NCBI GenBank assembly: GCA_944323595.1
Contig: CALUTF010000002.1
Span: forward strand, 53,447 to 117,446
Direction of reading: 5' to 3'
DNA from: Candidatus Gastranaerophilales bacterium
GTDB lineage: Bacteria > Cyanobacteriota > Vampirovibrionia > Gastranaerophilales > Gastranaerophilaceae
Length of the DNA stretch: 64,000 nt
Shown here: piece after piece, positions 42,234 through 51,408 of the stretch
Position numbering within the stretch: the first letter of the stretch is position 1
Layout: each line of letters opens with the position of its first letter
The notes under the pieces: model-generated
Seen by the model: the letters and a program-made list of their open reading frames with translations, nothing else
What the model was told of the DNA's origin: nothing
Databases searched by the model: none
Program-made: the position numbers and the translations under genes

Positions 42234-44207
42234 TCATATTGCCTCATCAATCATATCAATTAATTCCATTGTATCTTTATAATTTTCTTCTGTTTTGATT
42301 GGACTTTGGAAAAAAGAATGACCGGCAATTTTCTTAGGGAAATTATAAAAATCTCCCCAATAATTGTGCAAATGCATATATGCTTTATTTGGACAATTAA
42401 AGCTCTTCCCCTCAAATTCAATTTTCTTTAAAGGAAATATTTCATCATAGGGACAAAGGACTCTTTTATACGCAAAACATTCATATCCAAGGAATAAATA
42501 TGCTTTTTCTGGAGGTTTAATTCCCTCAAGTAATTCTTTTTCATAAATATTTTGAATTTGTTCCTTATACCAGACAGGCAAAATCGAATGTGTTTTAAAT
42601 TTTAAATTTTTCAAATTTTCTTTAATAACAGGCATTTCACTATATAATTTTTTTATTTTTGCTATTAAGATATTATATTTTTCAGAATCAGGAATACCAA
42701 CACTATTTCCTGAATAAAATGGGAAAACATCAACTTGAGCATTAGAACTCTTATAAGATATTCTAATTATGTCACCATCAGAATAATAAAAACCATCTTT
42801 GCAAAAGTCTGCAATAACTGTTTTGAATTTTTCATAATCATCTTTAGTCATTGCAATATCAATATCATCATCCCACGGGATAAAACCTTTATGTCTGACG
42901 GCACCAAGTAAAGTACCAAATTCTAACCAGTATTTGATATCGTGCTTTTCAAGAAATGCAACTAATTTTTGTAATATCCCTAAAGAAGATAACTGCTGTA
43001 GTCTGTCATCACCTTTTACAGGTGGTAATGCTGTTATATCAATACTATATTTTGTTAAATTAATTAAATTATCTAATTTTGCTTCGATTGCACGAATTCT
43101 AGTTAGATTTTCATCAACTTGAGTTTGTTTTAATTTTCTTTTAACCTTAATTTTCAGACCACATATTGTTATCACTTTATGTTTATTATTTTTATGATTA
43201 GTAACAGAAAAAATATTTTTTAAGATATGTTTTTTGTGTTCTTTAATAAGCCAAAAAATATATGGATATTTAACAATGAACATATATTCTTTTTTCCTTT
43301 CTGTGTTGAAATTTTTAAAAGTACACCCATCTTTAATAGCAAGTTTGAACAATTCTTGCATTCTTTTATAAAATTTATTTTTATATTTTGAATTGATTCG
43401 TTTAAAATAACCCTCTGCACCGAGAAAACAGGATATCCAAAAACATTCCATTGCATCATCATTAAACTTATTATTTTTTATTAAAATTTTTCTTGCTTCA
43501 TCTCTTTTTAATAAATAATTAATTGTTGACAAATCTCCAATATTAGTAGATGAGCCTTGAGTGTCAAATCTATAAAAATAATAAGGTTTATCACTGTATA
43601 AAATTTTATTTGCATGCGATAAAATTTCAGCATTCCAAGTTATATCTTGATACATCCTATTATCTTCCATCATTTGTATATTATTTGTAGATAAAAAACT
43701 TTTTCGATATAATTTATTCCATGGGTAAGCCGCCTGTAGCAGCATTTGTGGATGCGTAGACAGGTTTATCATGCTATCATTAAGCGGCGTAGTGGAAAAA
43801 TAGCGATGTACATTGTAACTGAATTTTTTAGAATCTTTAATTACAAAGAAATCACTTACAATAAAATCAGCATCCGTATCTTTGATTTTATTATAAAGTT
43901 TTTCATACATATCCGGTTCAATCCAATCGTCAGATTCAACTAGACCTATAAATTCACCTTGCGCAACTTCAATCCCTCTATTACATGCAGTACCGTAACC
44001 GCCATTTGTTTTATGGATAACCCTGATCCGATTATCTTTTTCAGCATACTCATCACAAATCTGCGGACAATTATCAGGGCTGCCATCATCAACTAAAATA
44101 ATTTCTATATTTTTAAATGTTTGCTTGATAACACTTTCAATACATTCTCTTAAATATTTCTCAACTTTATAAACTGGTATTACAATTGAAATTTCCGGTT
44201 TATTCAT
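42234..44207 (-). CDS. GT2 glycosyltransferase fused to LicD-type phosphotransferase
   Basis: The 657-residue protein has two enzymes. Residues 1-230 are a family 2 glycosyltransferase (SIVIPVYKVEKYLRECIESV, LVDDGSPDNCP, VESDDWIEPDMY with the DxD-equivalent). A helical stretch and the junction motif VITICGLKIKVKRKLK follow near 345-360. From about 400 to the end is a LicD domain: LEKHDIKYWLEFGTLLGAVR, KGFIPWDDDIDIAM with the conserved Asp cluster. LicD enzymes move phosphocholine or phospho-polyols from CDP carriers onto glycans. Base composition is more AT-rich than the rfb genes, which hints at separate acquisition. Confidence 0.9.
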   Translation of the reverse strand: MNKPEISIVIPVYKVEKYLRECIESVIKQTFKNIEIILVDDGSPDNCPQICDEYAEKDNRIRVIHKTNGGYGTACNRGIEVAQGEFIGLVESDDWIEPDMYEKLYNKIKDTDADFIVSDFFVIKDSKKFSYNVHRYFSTTPLNDSMINLSTHPQMLLQAAYPWNKLYRKSFLSTNNIQMMEDNRMYQDITWNAEILSHANKILYSDKPYYFYRFDTQGSSTNIGDLSTINYLLKRDEARKILIKNNKFNDDAMECFWISCFLGAEGYFKRINSKYKNKFYKRMQELFKLAIKDGCTFKNFNTERKKEYMFIVKYPYIFWLIKEHKKHILKNIFSVTNHKNNKHKVITICGLKIKVKRKLKQTQVDENLTRIRAIEAKLDNLINLTKYSIDITALPPVKGDDRLQQLSSLGILQKLVAFLEKHDIKYWLEFGTLLGAVRHKGFIPWDDDIDIAMTKDDYEKFKTVIADFCKDGFYYSDGDIIRISYKSSNAQVDVFPFYSGNSVGIPDSEKYNILIAKIKKLYSEMPVIKENLKNLKFKTHSILPVWYKEQIQNIYEKELLEGIKPPEKAYLFLGYECFAYKRVLCPYDEIFPLKKIEFEGKSFNCPNKAYMHLHNYWGDFYNFPKKIAGHSFFQSPIKTEENYKDTMELIDMIDEAI

Positions 44208-44226
44208 AGTTACTCCTTTAATATTT

Positions 44227-45357
44227 CTAATTTAATCCGCGTATTTTTTCTGCTCTTTTTAGCTTTTCTTTCCAAAGAATACGTTTTGCCTCGTAGTGTT
44301 CTCGCTTTTTGCCTAACATTATTTTGGAAAACAATTTGTATCTCCAGTAAGCAAGTACATTTTTCCGATATGAGCTTACGCAGGCAAAATCTTCTTTACT
44401 CAATGCTGATTTATTTTTTATACCTGCAAACATTCTTTGTAAAATTATTTCGTAATACGGAGTTCTGCGCGCATACTGCCACCAGAGATATGCTAAATCT
44501 TCACCAGGATTATTCCACGGTTTTCCTCTACCAGCATAATGTACAATTTTGGCGTTATCCCTATCGTGCGAATATTGTTGGCGAGTTTTCGGAGGCATAA
44601 AGTCAATTATTTTTGCATATATGTTATTAACAATTGGCACATTCCAAGTTGTTGCAATATACTTTATATTTGATTGAAAAAAACTATTCAAGGCATCCTG
44701 TTCCAGAATTCTGTATTGTTTTTTTTCTAATAAATCTAATAGTATGCAAGAATAGTTGTTTATATTAAATTCATTAGTATTAATAAGCATGACACCGGTA
44801 TTAAAATATTTATATAAATCATTTAGCGCCAACTGTTCTGTTCCATATTTAGCCCAGTCAGCAAGTGGATTATTTATAAATGCGTGCCACATTAGGTCTT
44901 GACATGCAGCTATTGAATATCCTTCTAAATTTATAGAGTATAAATCATAAATATCTGCATTGAATACTAAATCAACGTCAGTATAAATAACTTTTGAATA
45001 ATTTTTTAAAATAATGGGGGCAGTCAACCTAAAATAACATTCAAGATTATATCTAGAATGAAATTTTAAATTATATTTAGAAATTATATTCATCGGATTA
45101 ATAAATCTCAAAGAGATATTCATGTATGCCGATACTTGTTTGTATAGCTTAGATTTGTCCTTATCGCCAATATTTCTTTCAAAAATGATAATGTCATAAT
45201 TATGTTCTGATGAAGAATTATGAATTAATGATTGTAAACAAACAGACAAATATGGAACATATTCATTACTGCTACTCATTGCAATTGCAACGTAATTATC
45301 TTTCCATACTGGTTCAAGCACTTCTATTGTGTTGCAATCAACATTACTTTCCATCAT
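44227..45357 (-). CDS. Glycosyltransferase family 8
   Basis: The start is placed at an ATG after GGGGA, giving 376 residues. The N-terminal VAIAMSSSNEYVPYLSVCLQ, YFRLTAPIIL and YTDVDLVFNADI (DxD manganese site) are the GT8 signature seen in LgtC/RfaI-type retaining transferases. GVMLINTNEFN, and HYAGRGKPWN near the C-terminus, complete the active site. The C-terminus is basic and helical, suited to membrane contact. It is first in the three-gene minus-strand block and reads away from a 366-base spacer with two palindromes. Confidence 0.88.
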   Translation of the reverse strand: MMESNVDCNTIEVLEPVWKDNYVAIAMSSSNEYVPYLSVCLQSLIHNSSSEHNYDIIIFERNIGDKDKSKLYKQVSAYMNISLRFINPMNIISKYNLKFHSRYNLECYFRLTAPIILKNYSKVIYTDVDLVFNADIYDLYSINLEGYSIAACQDLMWHAFINNPLADWAKYGTEQLALNDLYKYFNTGVMLINTNEFNINNYSCILLDLLEKKQYRILEQDALNSFFQSNIKYIATTWNVPIVNNIYAKIIDFMPPKTRQQYSHDRDNAKIVHYAGRGKPWNNPGEDLAYLWWQYARRTPYYEIILQRMFAGIKNKSALSKEDFACVSSYRKNVLAYWRYKLFSKIMLGKKREHYEAKRILWKEKLKRAEKIRGLN

Positions 45358-45380
45358 CAAAATCCCCTTTTACCTTTTTA

Positions 45381-45407
45381 TTCAACACAATATACATTGT
45401 GTTGAGC
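45381..45407. repeat. Palindrome copy 1 in the divergent promoter region
   Basis: TCAACACAAT-ATAC-ATTGTGTTGA, a perfect 10-bp inverted repeat followed by GC. A nearly identical copy lies 157 bases to the right. On the minus strand it lies in the leader of the GT8 gene. Confidence 0.6.
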
Positions 45408-45537
45408 TTTTTGCTGTAATACTTACGGTAACAATATTAACACAAAAATAATAAAACAATAGTTTTTACATTATACGTTGAATTTTTGTTACATATTGAC
45501 AGCAGAAATCGCCTGTATTCCTCTTGTTTTCCCTATT

Positions 45538-45563
45538 CTCAACACAATGTATATTATGTTGAG
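45538..45563. repeat. Palindrome copy 2 in the divergent promoter region
   Basis: CTCAACACAAT-GTAT-ATTATGTTGAG, an 11-bp inverted repeat with one mismatch. The two copies are the only recognisable content of the 366-base gap between divergent transferase genes. They may be operator sites or ends of a small mobile repeat. Confidence 0.6.
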
Positions 45564-45725
45564 CAATATACAAAGAAAATTTTGTGATGAAGCCTGGTAT
45601 AAAAAACAACAAAATATGACAGTAGAATGATAATTTGTTACAGGTAGGGACATAATAAAACATGCAGTGCCTGGGAGTATAGATCGTTTGGAAAAATCGT
45701 TTGAGGATGGGAGAAAGGTTAAAAT

Positions 45726-47873
45726 ATGCAACAAGATAAAATAAAAGTTTCTGTATTAACACCAATTTATAATCATCCATTAATATATGTAAGACAGTGT
45801 CTAGACAGTCTAAAAGCACAAACACTAGAAGAAATAGAATTTATTCTTATAGATAACGATGCACCAAATGAAGCTAAACAAGTTCTTGAAGAGTATAAAA
45901 ATCTGGACGAACGATTCAGAATAATACATATAGAAAAAAATCAGGGCTATGGTTATGCTATGAATATTGGACTTGAAGCAGCCAATGGTGAATATATAGG
46001 CATAGTAGAATCCGATGACTGGGTTGAATCCAATATGTATGCGTCCTTATATAATTTAGCTAAGGTAGAAAATGTTGATATCGTTGTTTCTCAACTTTTT
46101 TTCTATTATAGCAAAAAACAAGAAAATATTTATACAAACAAATTTCCTAAACAATATTGGAATAAAAAAATAACCGATTTTTCAAATATAGTGTGGTATA
46201 TCGATAAGATTACTGCGCATTGGGCCAAAATATATAGAAGAGAAATGATTACATCATCTGATATAAATTTTAATACCGCAAAATTTTCTTGTCCTGACGT
46301 AGGCTTTTTGTATAAAACATTTATTAACGCTAAGAGTATGTATATAACTCCTGAAGCATACATACATTATAGGAGAGATAACGTAAATTCAACAATAAAT
46401 TCAGGTGATACACATGCAAATAATATGTACAATGAACATTTATATATAGCTGAATATCTAGAAGCTATAGATTGCCCTCAGTACGTATGGGATATAAAAC
46501 TAAAACATGAATTTACTTCTTTGTTATATAACTATTACAATAGATGCAAAAAAACAAAGTTAGACTACGCAAAAAAAATTTCTACACAAATAAATAAATA
46601 TAAGCAAAAAAAAGTTATAAGTTGGAAATATTTCGATAAAGATGAAATTAAACGGCTCCAACTAATTTCGCAGCATCCATTCCTTTTTTATTTAACATCC
46701 TCGTCCCACAAAAAACAAGATAATAAAAAACAAACATCACATAAACTATATAAATTTTGCGGAATAAAAATAAGCCTAAATAAAAGCAAAAATTATTGGA
46801 GTAAATTTAAAGAAAACTTATTTTCTGTTTACGAAAATAATCAAAAAACACATAAAATTGTAAAGATTTTAGGTTTTAAAATAAAATATAAAATAAAAAA
46901 ACAAGAAAAATACGAGATATATCAATTATTATTCAAAAAACTTTATAACGCCTGGTGTACATTTCACATCGAAGCGTTACTTAATGAATATGAGCTAATT
47001 ATAGATAATCCTACTTATTGGGAGAAAATGCATAAATGGACATGGCTTATATTTGCTAGTGCCCTAATAGAAAAAGAGAGGTATAGCGAAGCAAAGATTT
47101 TATTACGACGATATATCAGACGTTACAAATATCATGATATATTCAGATTTTTACCTGTTGCAAATTTTGCCTATTTAAATGGTTATATAGATGAAAATCT
47201 ACAAAAAGCATCCTATGTTTTTCAACAGCTAGAAACAAATAAAAATAAGCACATTTTAGAAAAATACATAAAAAATAAAAATATTGCTATAGTTGGTAAC
47301 TCTGGTCGAGAATTAGATAAGAAAAGAGGAAGAGAAATTGATAATCACGAAATTGTCATTAGATGTAACAACTTTCCGTCCGGGTATGAGGTAGACTACG
47401 GTTCAAAAACTAATATCTGGTGCCATGGAATAGGTGCTTATAAAAATGATATCAATGAACAACGTGATTTATCAAAATTTGATTTAATCATTTGGTATCA
47501 AGATTTTTGGCATAAACAAATTCATTACAATCATCTTGATATATTATATAGAGATTTAAAACAATATAGTGACAAAATTACATATATCCACGAGCATTAT
47601 CATAAGACATTTTTAAAAGATTATGATGTAAAATTTCCAACAACTGGAGCTCTTATTATACATACAACTCACGAGATTAATGGCTCATTTGACAATATTG
47701 ATATATATGGATTTTCTTTTTTAGATGCCACTCCGGATAATAACCACTATTTTGATAAGGTATGCAGATTAACAATAGACCACAATATAAATTTGGAAAG
47801 AGAGGCATTAAAAAAAATGTATAACAAAAACAAGATTAATAATACTTTAGAAGGAGAAAAAGAATATGTCTAA
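45726..47873 (+). CDS. GT2 glycosyltransferase fused to a GT29-like sialyltransferase domain
   Basis: The 715-residue protein has an N-terminal GT2 (VSVLTPIYNHPLIYVRQCLD, IDNDAPNEA, VESDDWVESNMY). Two copies of a basic junction motif lie in the middle (LYKFCGIKISLNK and HKIVKILGFKIKYKIKK). The C-terminal domain, from about residue 515, reads NIAIVGNSGRELDKKRGREI, then HEIVIRCNNFPSGYEVDYGSKT and FPTTGALIIHTTHEI...NIDIYGF. This resembles the sialyl motifs of GT29 transferases. Its gene overlaps the NeuB gene by eight bases, so a nonulosonate donor is the likely substrate. GT29 is best known from eukaryotes. The match is by eye and should be verified. Confidence 0.8.
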   Translation: MQQDKIKVSVLTPIYNHPLIYVRQCLDSLKAQTLEEIEFILIDNDAPNEAKQVLEEYKNLDERFRIIHIEKNQGYGYAMNIGLEAANGEYIGIVESDDWVESNMYASLYNLAKVENVDIVVSQLFFYYSKKQENIYTNKFPKQYWNKKITDFSNIVWYIDKITAHWAKIYRREMITSSDINFNTAKFSCPDVGFLYKTFINAKSMYITPEAYIHYRRDNVNSTINSGDTHANNMYNEHLYIAEYLEAIDCPQYVWDIKLKHEFTSLLYNYYNRCKKTKLDYAKKISTQINKYKQKKVISWKYFDKDEIKRLQLISQHPFLFYLTSSSHKKQDNKKQTSHKLYKFCGIKISLNKSKNYWSKFKENLFSVYENNQKTHKIVKILGFKIKYKIKKQEKYEIYQLLFKKLYNAWCTFHIEALLNEYELIIDNPTYWEKMHKWTWLIFASALIEKERYSEAKILLRRYIRRYKYHDIFRFLPVANFAYLNGYIDENLQKASYVFQQLETNKNKHILEKYIKNKNIAIVGNSGRELDKKRGREIDNHEIVIRCNNFPSGYEVDYGSKTNIWCHGIGAYKNDINEQRDLSKFDLIIWYQDFWHKQIHYNHLDILYRDLKQYSDKITYIHEHYHKTFLKDYDVKFPTTGALIIHTTHEINGSFDNIDIYGFSFLDATPDNNHYFDKVCRLTIDHNINLEREALKKMYNKNKINNTLEGEKEYV

Positions 47874-48756
47874 ACCGGTAGTAATAGCAGAAATAGGCTG
47901 TAATCATAAAGGCGATATGGCAATTGCTCATAAGATGATTAAACTTTTAGGAACTTTTAAATTATTAAACGAAAATTCCTATATTGATATTGTTAAATTT
48001 CAGAAAAGAACCAACAAAGAACTTTTAACGCCGGAAGAATACAATGCACCACATCCGAATCCTGCCAATAGCTACGGTAAAACTTATGGTGAACACCGTG
48101 AATTTTTGGAATTTGATTTGGAGCAAAACAGACAATTAAAGGAATGGTGCGAAGAAGAAGGTCTGATTTATTCCACCTCGACATGGGATTTAACTGCAGC
48201 AAAAGAGATTGTATCGCTTAATCCAAAACTAATAAAAGTGCCCTCTGCGAGCAATCTAAATTTTGACATGCTAGAATATCTTAGAGATAATTACAATGGA
48301 GATGTGCATCTTTCTTTCGGAATGACAACTCATAAAGAAGAGCAAAAAATTATTGACTTTTTCAAAGCAAAAAACAGAGCTAAAGATCTTGTAATTTATG
48401 CATGCACATCAGGGTACCCGGTACCTTTTGAAGATATTTGTCTGCGTGAAATTACAAGACTTAAAGAAACCTATGGCAACGATGTAAAAGCAATCGGATT
48501 TTCAGGACACCATTTGGGTATTGCGGTTGATATTGCGGCACTTGCTCTCGGTGCAACTTATTTTGAGCGACACTTTACGTTGGATAGAACCTGGAAAGGT
48601 ACCGACCACGCTGCGAGTTTGGAACCACAAGGGCTTCAAAAGTTAGCGAGAGATCTCAGACAAACATACCTGGCTCTTCAATATAAACCTAAAGAAATTC
48701 TGGATATTGAAGAAGTACAACGGAAAAAATTAAAAAGATTGTTAGAAAGAGTATAA
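47866..48756 (+). CDS. neuB: NeuB-family nonulosonic acid synthase, short form
   Basis: The 296-residue protein is the TIM-barrel part of NeuB/PseI/LegI synthases, which condense PEP with a hexose derivative to form a nine-carbon acid. Seen: VIAEIGCNHKGDMAIAHKMI, VKFQKRT, STSTWDLTAAKEI, IKVPSASNLNF, and IGFSGHHLGI...GATYFERHFTLDRTWKGTDHAASL. The C-terminal SAF (antifreeze-like) domain of full-length enzymes (about 345 residues) is missing. With the KdsC-like phosphatase nearby, a 9-phosphate substrate of Kdn or sialate type is plausible. Confidence 0.88.
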   Translation: MSKPVVIAEIGCNHKGDMAIAHKMIKLLGTFKLLNENSYIDIVKFQKRTNKELLTPEEYNAPHPNPANSYGKTYGEHREFLEFDLEQNRQLKEWCEEEGLIYSTSTWDLTAAKEIVSLNPKLIKVPSASNLNFDMLEYLRDNYNGDVHLSFGMTTHKEEQKIIDFFKAKNRAKDLVIYACTSGYPVPFEDICLREITRLKETYGNDVKAIGFSGHHLGIAVDIAALALGATYFERHFTLDRTWKGTDHAASLEPQGLQKLARDLRQTYLALQYKPKEILDIEEVQRKKLKRLLERV

Positions 48757-48758
48757 AA

Positions 48759-49541
48759 ATGGATAAAAATATAATAAATTCAATAAAAAAAGATGAAGTA
48801 TTTGCTATTATTCCGGCACGTTCCGGCTCCAAAGGGGTCAAAAATAAAAATATCAAATTGCTATGCGGATATCCAATGATTGCATATTCAATCATTGCGG
48901 CAAAACTCTCGCCTGCAATAAAACGGGTTATTGTAACAACAGATTCTCCTGAATATGCAAAACTTGCAAATAAATATGGTGCTGAAACACCTTTTTTAAG
49001 ACCTGCAGAAATATCACAAGATTACTCTACTGATTTAGAATTTATGGAGCACTGTATTAACTGGCTTTATGAAAACGAAAAAAGTGTACCGGAATATTTT
49101 GTGCATTTAAGACCGACAACACCATTAAGACAACTTGAATACATTGAAAAAGCTGTCACGGAAATTAAAAAAGATAAAAATTCAACATCGCTCCGTTCTG
49201 CACATATATCAACACACCCGCCGTTCAAATGGTTTAAGATGTCTGAGGATGGATACTTTAGAAGTATTCTTGGCGTAGCAACCAATGACGAAGCCAACAA
49301 TCCGAGGCAAAAATTTGACAATGTATACATCCCTGACGGATATGTCGATGTATTAAAAACTGAATTTATTGTTAAGAATGATTTAATGCATGGTCAGAAT
49401 ATGGTGCCTTTTATTGTACCGGAAATTGTTGATATTGACGCTAAAAAAGATATTGAACTTCTGGAATATTTTATTCAAAAATACAATTCTGAAATATTTA
49501 AATATTTAACAGAAAACTTTGAAAAGGAAAATATACAATGA
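48759..49541 (+). CDS. neuA: CMP-nonulosonate cytidylyltransferase (NeuA-like)
   Basis: The 260-residue enzyme activates the nonulosonic acid with CTP. Seen: FAIIPARSGSKGVKNKNIKLLCGYPMI (nucleotide loop; PARxGSKGxKNKN), VTTDSPEYAKLANKYGA, FVHLRPTTPLR, and NVYIPDGYVDVLK. It starts two bases after the synthase stop and overlaps the next gene by four, so this is a tight biosynthetic unit. Whether the sugar is Neu5Ac, legionaminate, pseudaminate or Kdn cannot be read. Confidence 0.92.
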   Translation: MDKNIINSIKKDEVFAIIPARSGSKGVKNKNIKLLCGYPMIAYSIIAAKLSPAIKRVIVTTDSPEYAKLANKYGAETPFLRPAEISQDYSTDLEFMEHCINWLYENEKSVPEYFVHLRPTTPLRQLEYIEKAVTEIKKDKNSTSLRSAHISTHPPFKWFKMSEDGYFRSILGVATNDEANNPRQKFDNVYIPDGYVDVLKTEFIVKNDLMHGQNMVPFIVPEIVDIDAKKDIELLEYFIQKYNSEIFKYLTENFEKENIQ

Positions 49542-50557
49542 AAATTTTAATGATAGGGCTTGGCTCCATAGGGCAAAGACATTTAAGAAATATAAGAAAA
49601 TTATACGGTGATAGTGTAGAAATTATAGCATATAGAGTAAGAGGTTTGAAAAGAACATTCTCTGATGACATGAAAATCAGGGAAAATGTTGTCCTTGAGG
49701 ATGAATTCAATATAAAAACATACTCAGACCTGGATGAAGCACTTAAAACGAAGCCTGATGCGGCTTTCATAACAAACATCACATCTTTACATGTTGAATG
49801 CGCGATAAAGTGTGCAGAAAATGGCTGCAACTTGTTTATTGAAAAACCATTATCATATAACCTTGACGGGGTTGAAACGCTTCAAAAAATAGTAGAAAAT
49901 AAAAAAATAATAGCATATATGGGCTTCCAAAATCGCTTCCACCCGTGTGTTAAATATCTAAAAGAAATCATTAACAATAAAGAAATAGGGGATATACTTT
50001 CTGTTAATATGGAAGTGGGAGAACGATTAACAACAATGCATACCTACGAAAACTATGCTGAAACATATATGGCAAGAAAAGATATGGGAGGCGGCGTTGT
50101 ATTAAATCAACAGATACATGAAATTGATTACATTACAGATATCTTAGGTATGCCATCATCAGTATTTGCAATGGCAACCAAAAACAACGCATTAAACATT
50201 GATGTTGAAGATAATTCATCTGCAATATATGATATCAATGGTATACCTGTATATATTCACTGTGATTTTATGCAATATCCACCATCAAGAATCTGTAAAG
50301 TTATCGGAACAAAGGGGTATATCACTATTGACATAATACATAACTATTTAGAAATAGCCTTAGATGACAAAATAACCAAAATAGAATTTAAAGAGTTTCA
50401 ACGCAATGATATGTTCATAGAAGAATTAGAAGACTTTATGAAATGTATCGAAAAACAACAAAAACCATTAGCATCACTTGAAAGCGGAATAAAGACGTTA
50501 AAAATTGCGCTTGCGACATTGGAATCAGCAAAAACCTCACAAAAATTAAGAATTTAA
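49538..50557 (+). CDS. Gfo/Idh/MocA-family oxidoreductase
   Basis: The 339-residue protein has a Rossmann motif MIGLGSIGQRHLRNI, FITNITSLHVECAIKCAENG, and the catalytic LFIEKPLSYNLDG. The QIHEIDYITDILG region and C-terminal beta-sheet domain are typical. In nonulosonate loci such enzymes accompany NeuB/NeuA and are thought to modify the sugar or its precursor. It works here with an SDR and a HAD phosphatase in the same operon. The substrate is unknown. Confidence 0.87.
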   Translation: MKILMIGLGSIGQRHLRNIRKLYGDSVEIIAYRVRGLKRTFSDDMKIRENVVLEDEFNIKTYSDLDEALKTKPDAAFITNITSLHVECAIKCAENGCNLFIEKPLSYNLDGVETLQKIVENKKIIAYMGFQNRFHPCVKYLKEIINNKEIGDILSVNMEVGERLTTMHTYENYAETYMARKDMGGGVVLNQQIHEIDYITDILGMPSSVFAMATKNNALNIDVEDNSSAIYDINGIPVYIHCDFMQYPPSRICKVIGTKGYITIDIIHNYLEIALDDKITKIEFKEFQRNDMFIEELEDFMKCIEKQQKPLASLESGIKTLKIALATLESAKTSQKLRI

Positions 50558-50568
50558 GGAGTACAATT

Positions 50569-51408
50569 ATGAATAATAAATTAGCAGAAAAATTCAATTT
50601 AGATAAAAAAATTGGTATAATTACGGGAGCAGCAGGTCTTCTCGGATATCGCCATGCTGACGCGATTCTAGGAGCAGGGGGGGGGGTTGTATTACTGGAT
50701 ATAAACGCTGATGCTCTAAAAAAAGAAAAAGAATATTTTGAAAATTTATATCCAAATGCCATAATTGAAATTTTTCAAACAGATATTACAAAAAGAGCAG
50801 ACCTCGAAAAAGTTAGAGATGAATTGCTTAAAAAATATAAAAAAATTGATATCTTGATTAACAATGCAGCTAATAATCCCAAAATGGAGGCAAAATCAGA
50901 AAACATGGGAGCAATAAGATTTCATAATTTACCTTTAGAAATATGGAATAAAGATATTGCTGTCGGCTTGACAGGTGCATTTTTGTGCTGCCAGGTTTTC
51001 GGAAAAGTTATGGAAGACAATAACTCAGGTGTCATCTTAAATATTTCGTCAGACTATGGTGTGATATCACCGGATCAAAGAATTTACAGAAAAGAGGGAT
51101 TAAAAGAAGAAGAACAAACTGTTAAGCCTGTTTCTTATTCTGTAACAAAACATGGTATTATAGGTTTGACAAAATATCTTGCAACTTATTGGGCTAAAAA
51201 CGGAATAAGAGTAAATACTCTTTGCCCGGCTAGTCTATTTAATAATCAACCGGAAGAATTTGTTGAAAAAATATCAAAATTAATTCCAATGGGTAGAATG
51301 TCAGATCCGGATGAATATCCGGCTACAATACTGTATATGATATCATCAGCAAGTTCTTACATGACAGGAGCCACAGTTATACTTGACGGAGGTCGTACAA
51401 TATGGTAA
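50569..51408 (+). CDS. Short-chain dehydrogenase with an internal G10 tract
   Basis: The 279-residue classical SDR has cofactor motif IITGAAGLLGYRHADAIL, DIL-INNAA (N-N-A-A motif), catalytic Ser in NISSDYG, and YSVTKHG (YxxxK). The C-terminal MTGATVILDGG is also typical. Ten consecutive G residues at 50677-50686 encode GGG in the AGGGVVLLD strand-turn directly after the glycine motif. Loss or gain of one G would shift the frame near codon 40 and abolish the enzyme. The present length keeps the frame open. AAGGAG lies before the ATG. Confidence 0.9.
   Translation: MNNKLAEKFNLDKKIGIITGAAGLLGYRHADAILGAGGGVVLLDINADALKKEKEYFENLYPNAIIEIFQTDITKRADLEKVRDELLKKYKKIDILINNAANNPKMEAKSENMGAIRFHNLPLEIWNKDIAVGLTGAFLCCQVFGKVMEDNNSGVILNISSDYGVISPDQRIYRKEGLKEEEQTVKPVSYSVTKHGIIGLTKYLATYWAKNGIRVNTLCPASLFNNQPEEFVEKISKLIPMGRMSDPDEYPATILYMISSASSYMTGATVILDGGRTIW
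50677..50686 (+). repeat. Homopolymer G10 inside the SDR gene
   Basis: Ten consecutive G in a low-GC genome, within coding sequence of a surface-sugar gene. This is the typical form of a slipped-strand contingency tract, as in Campylobacter sugar loci. It is in frame as sequenced. Confidence 0.9.
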
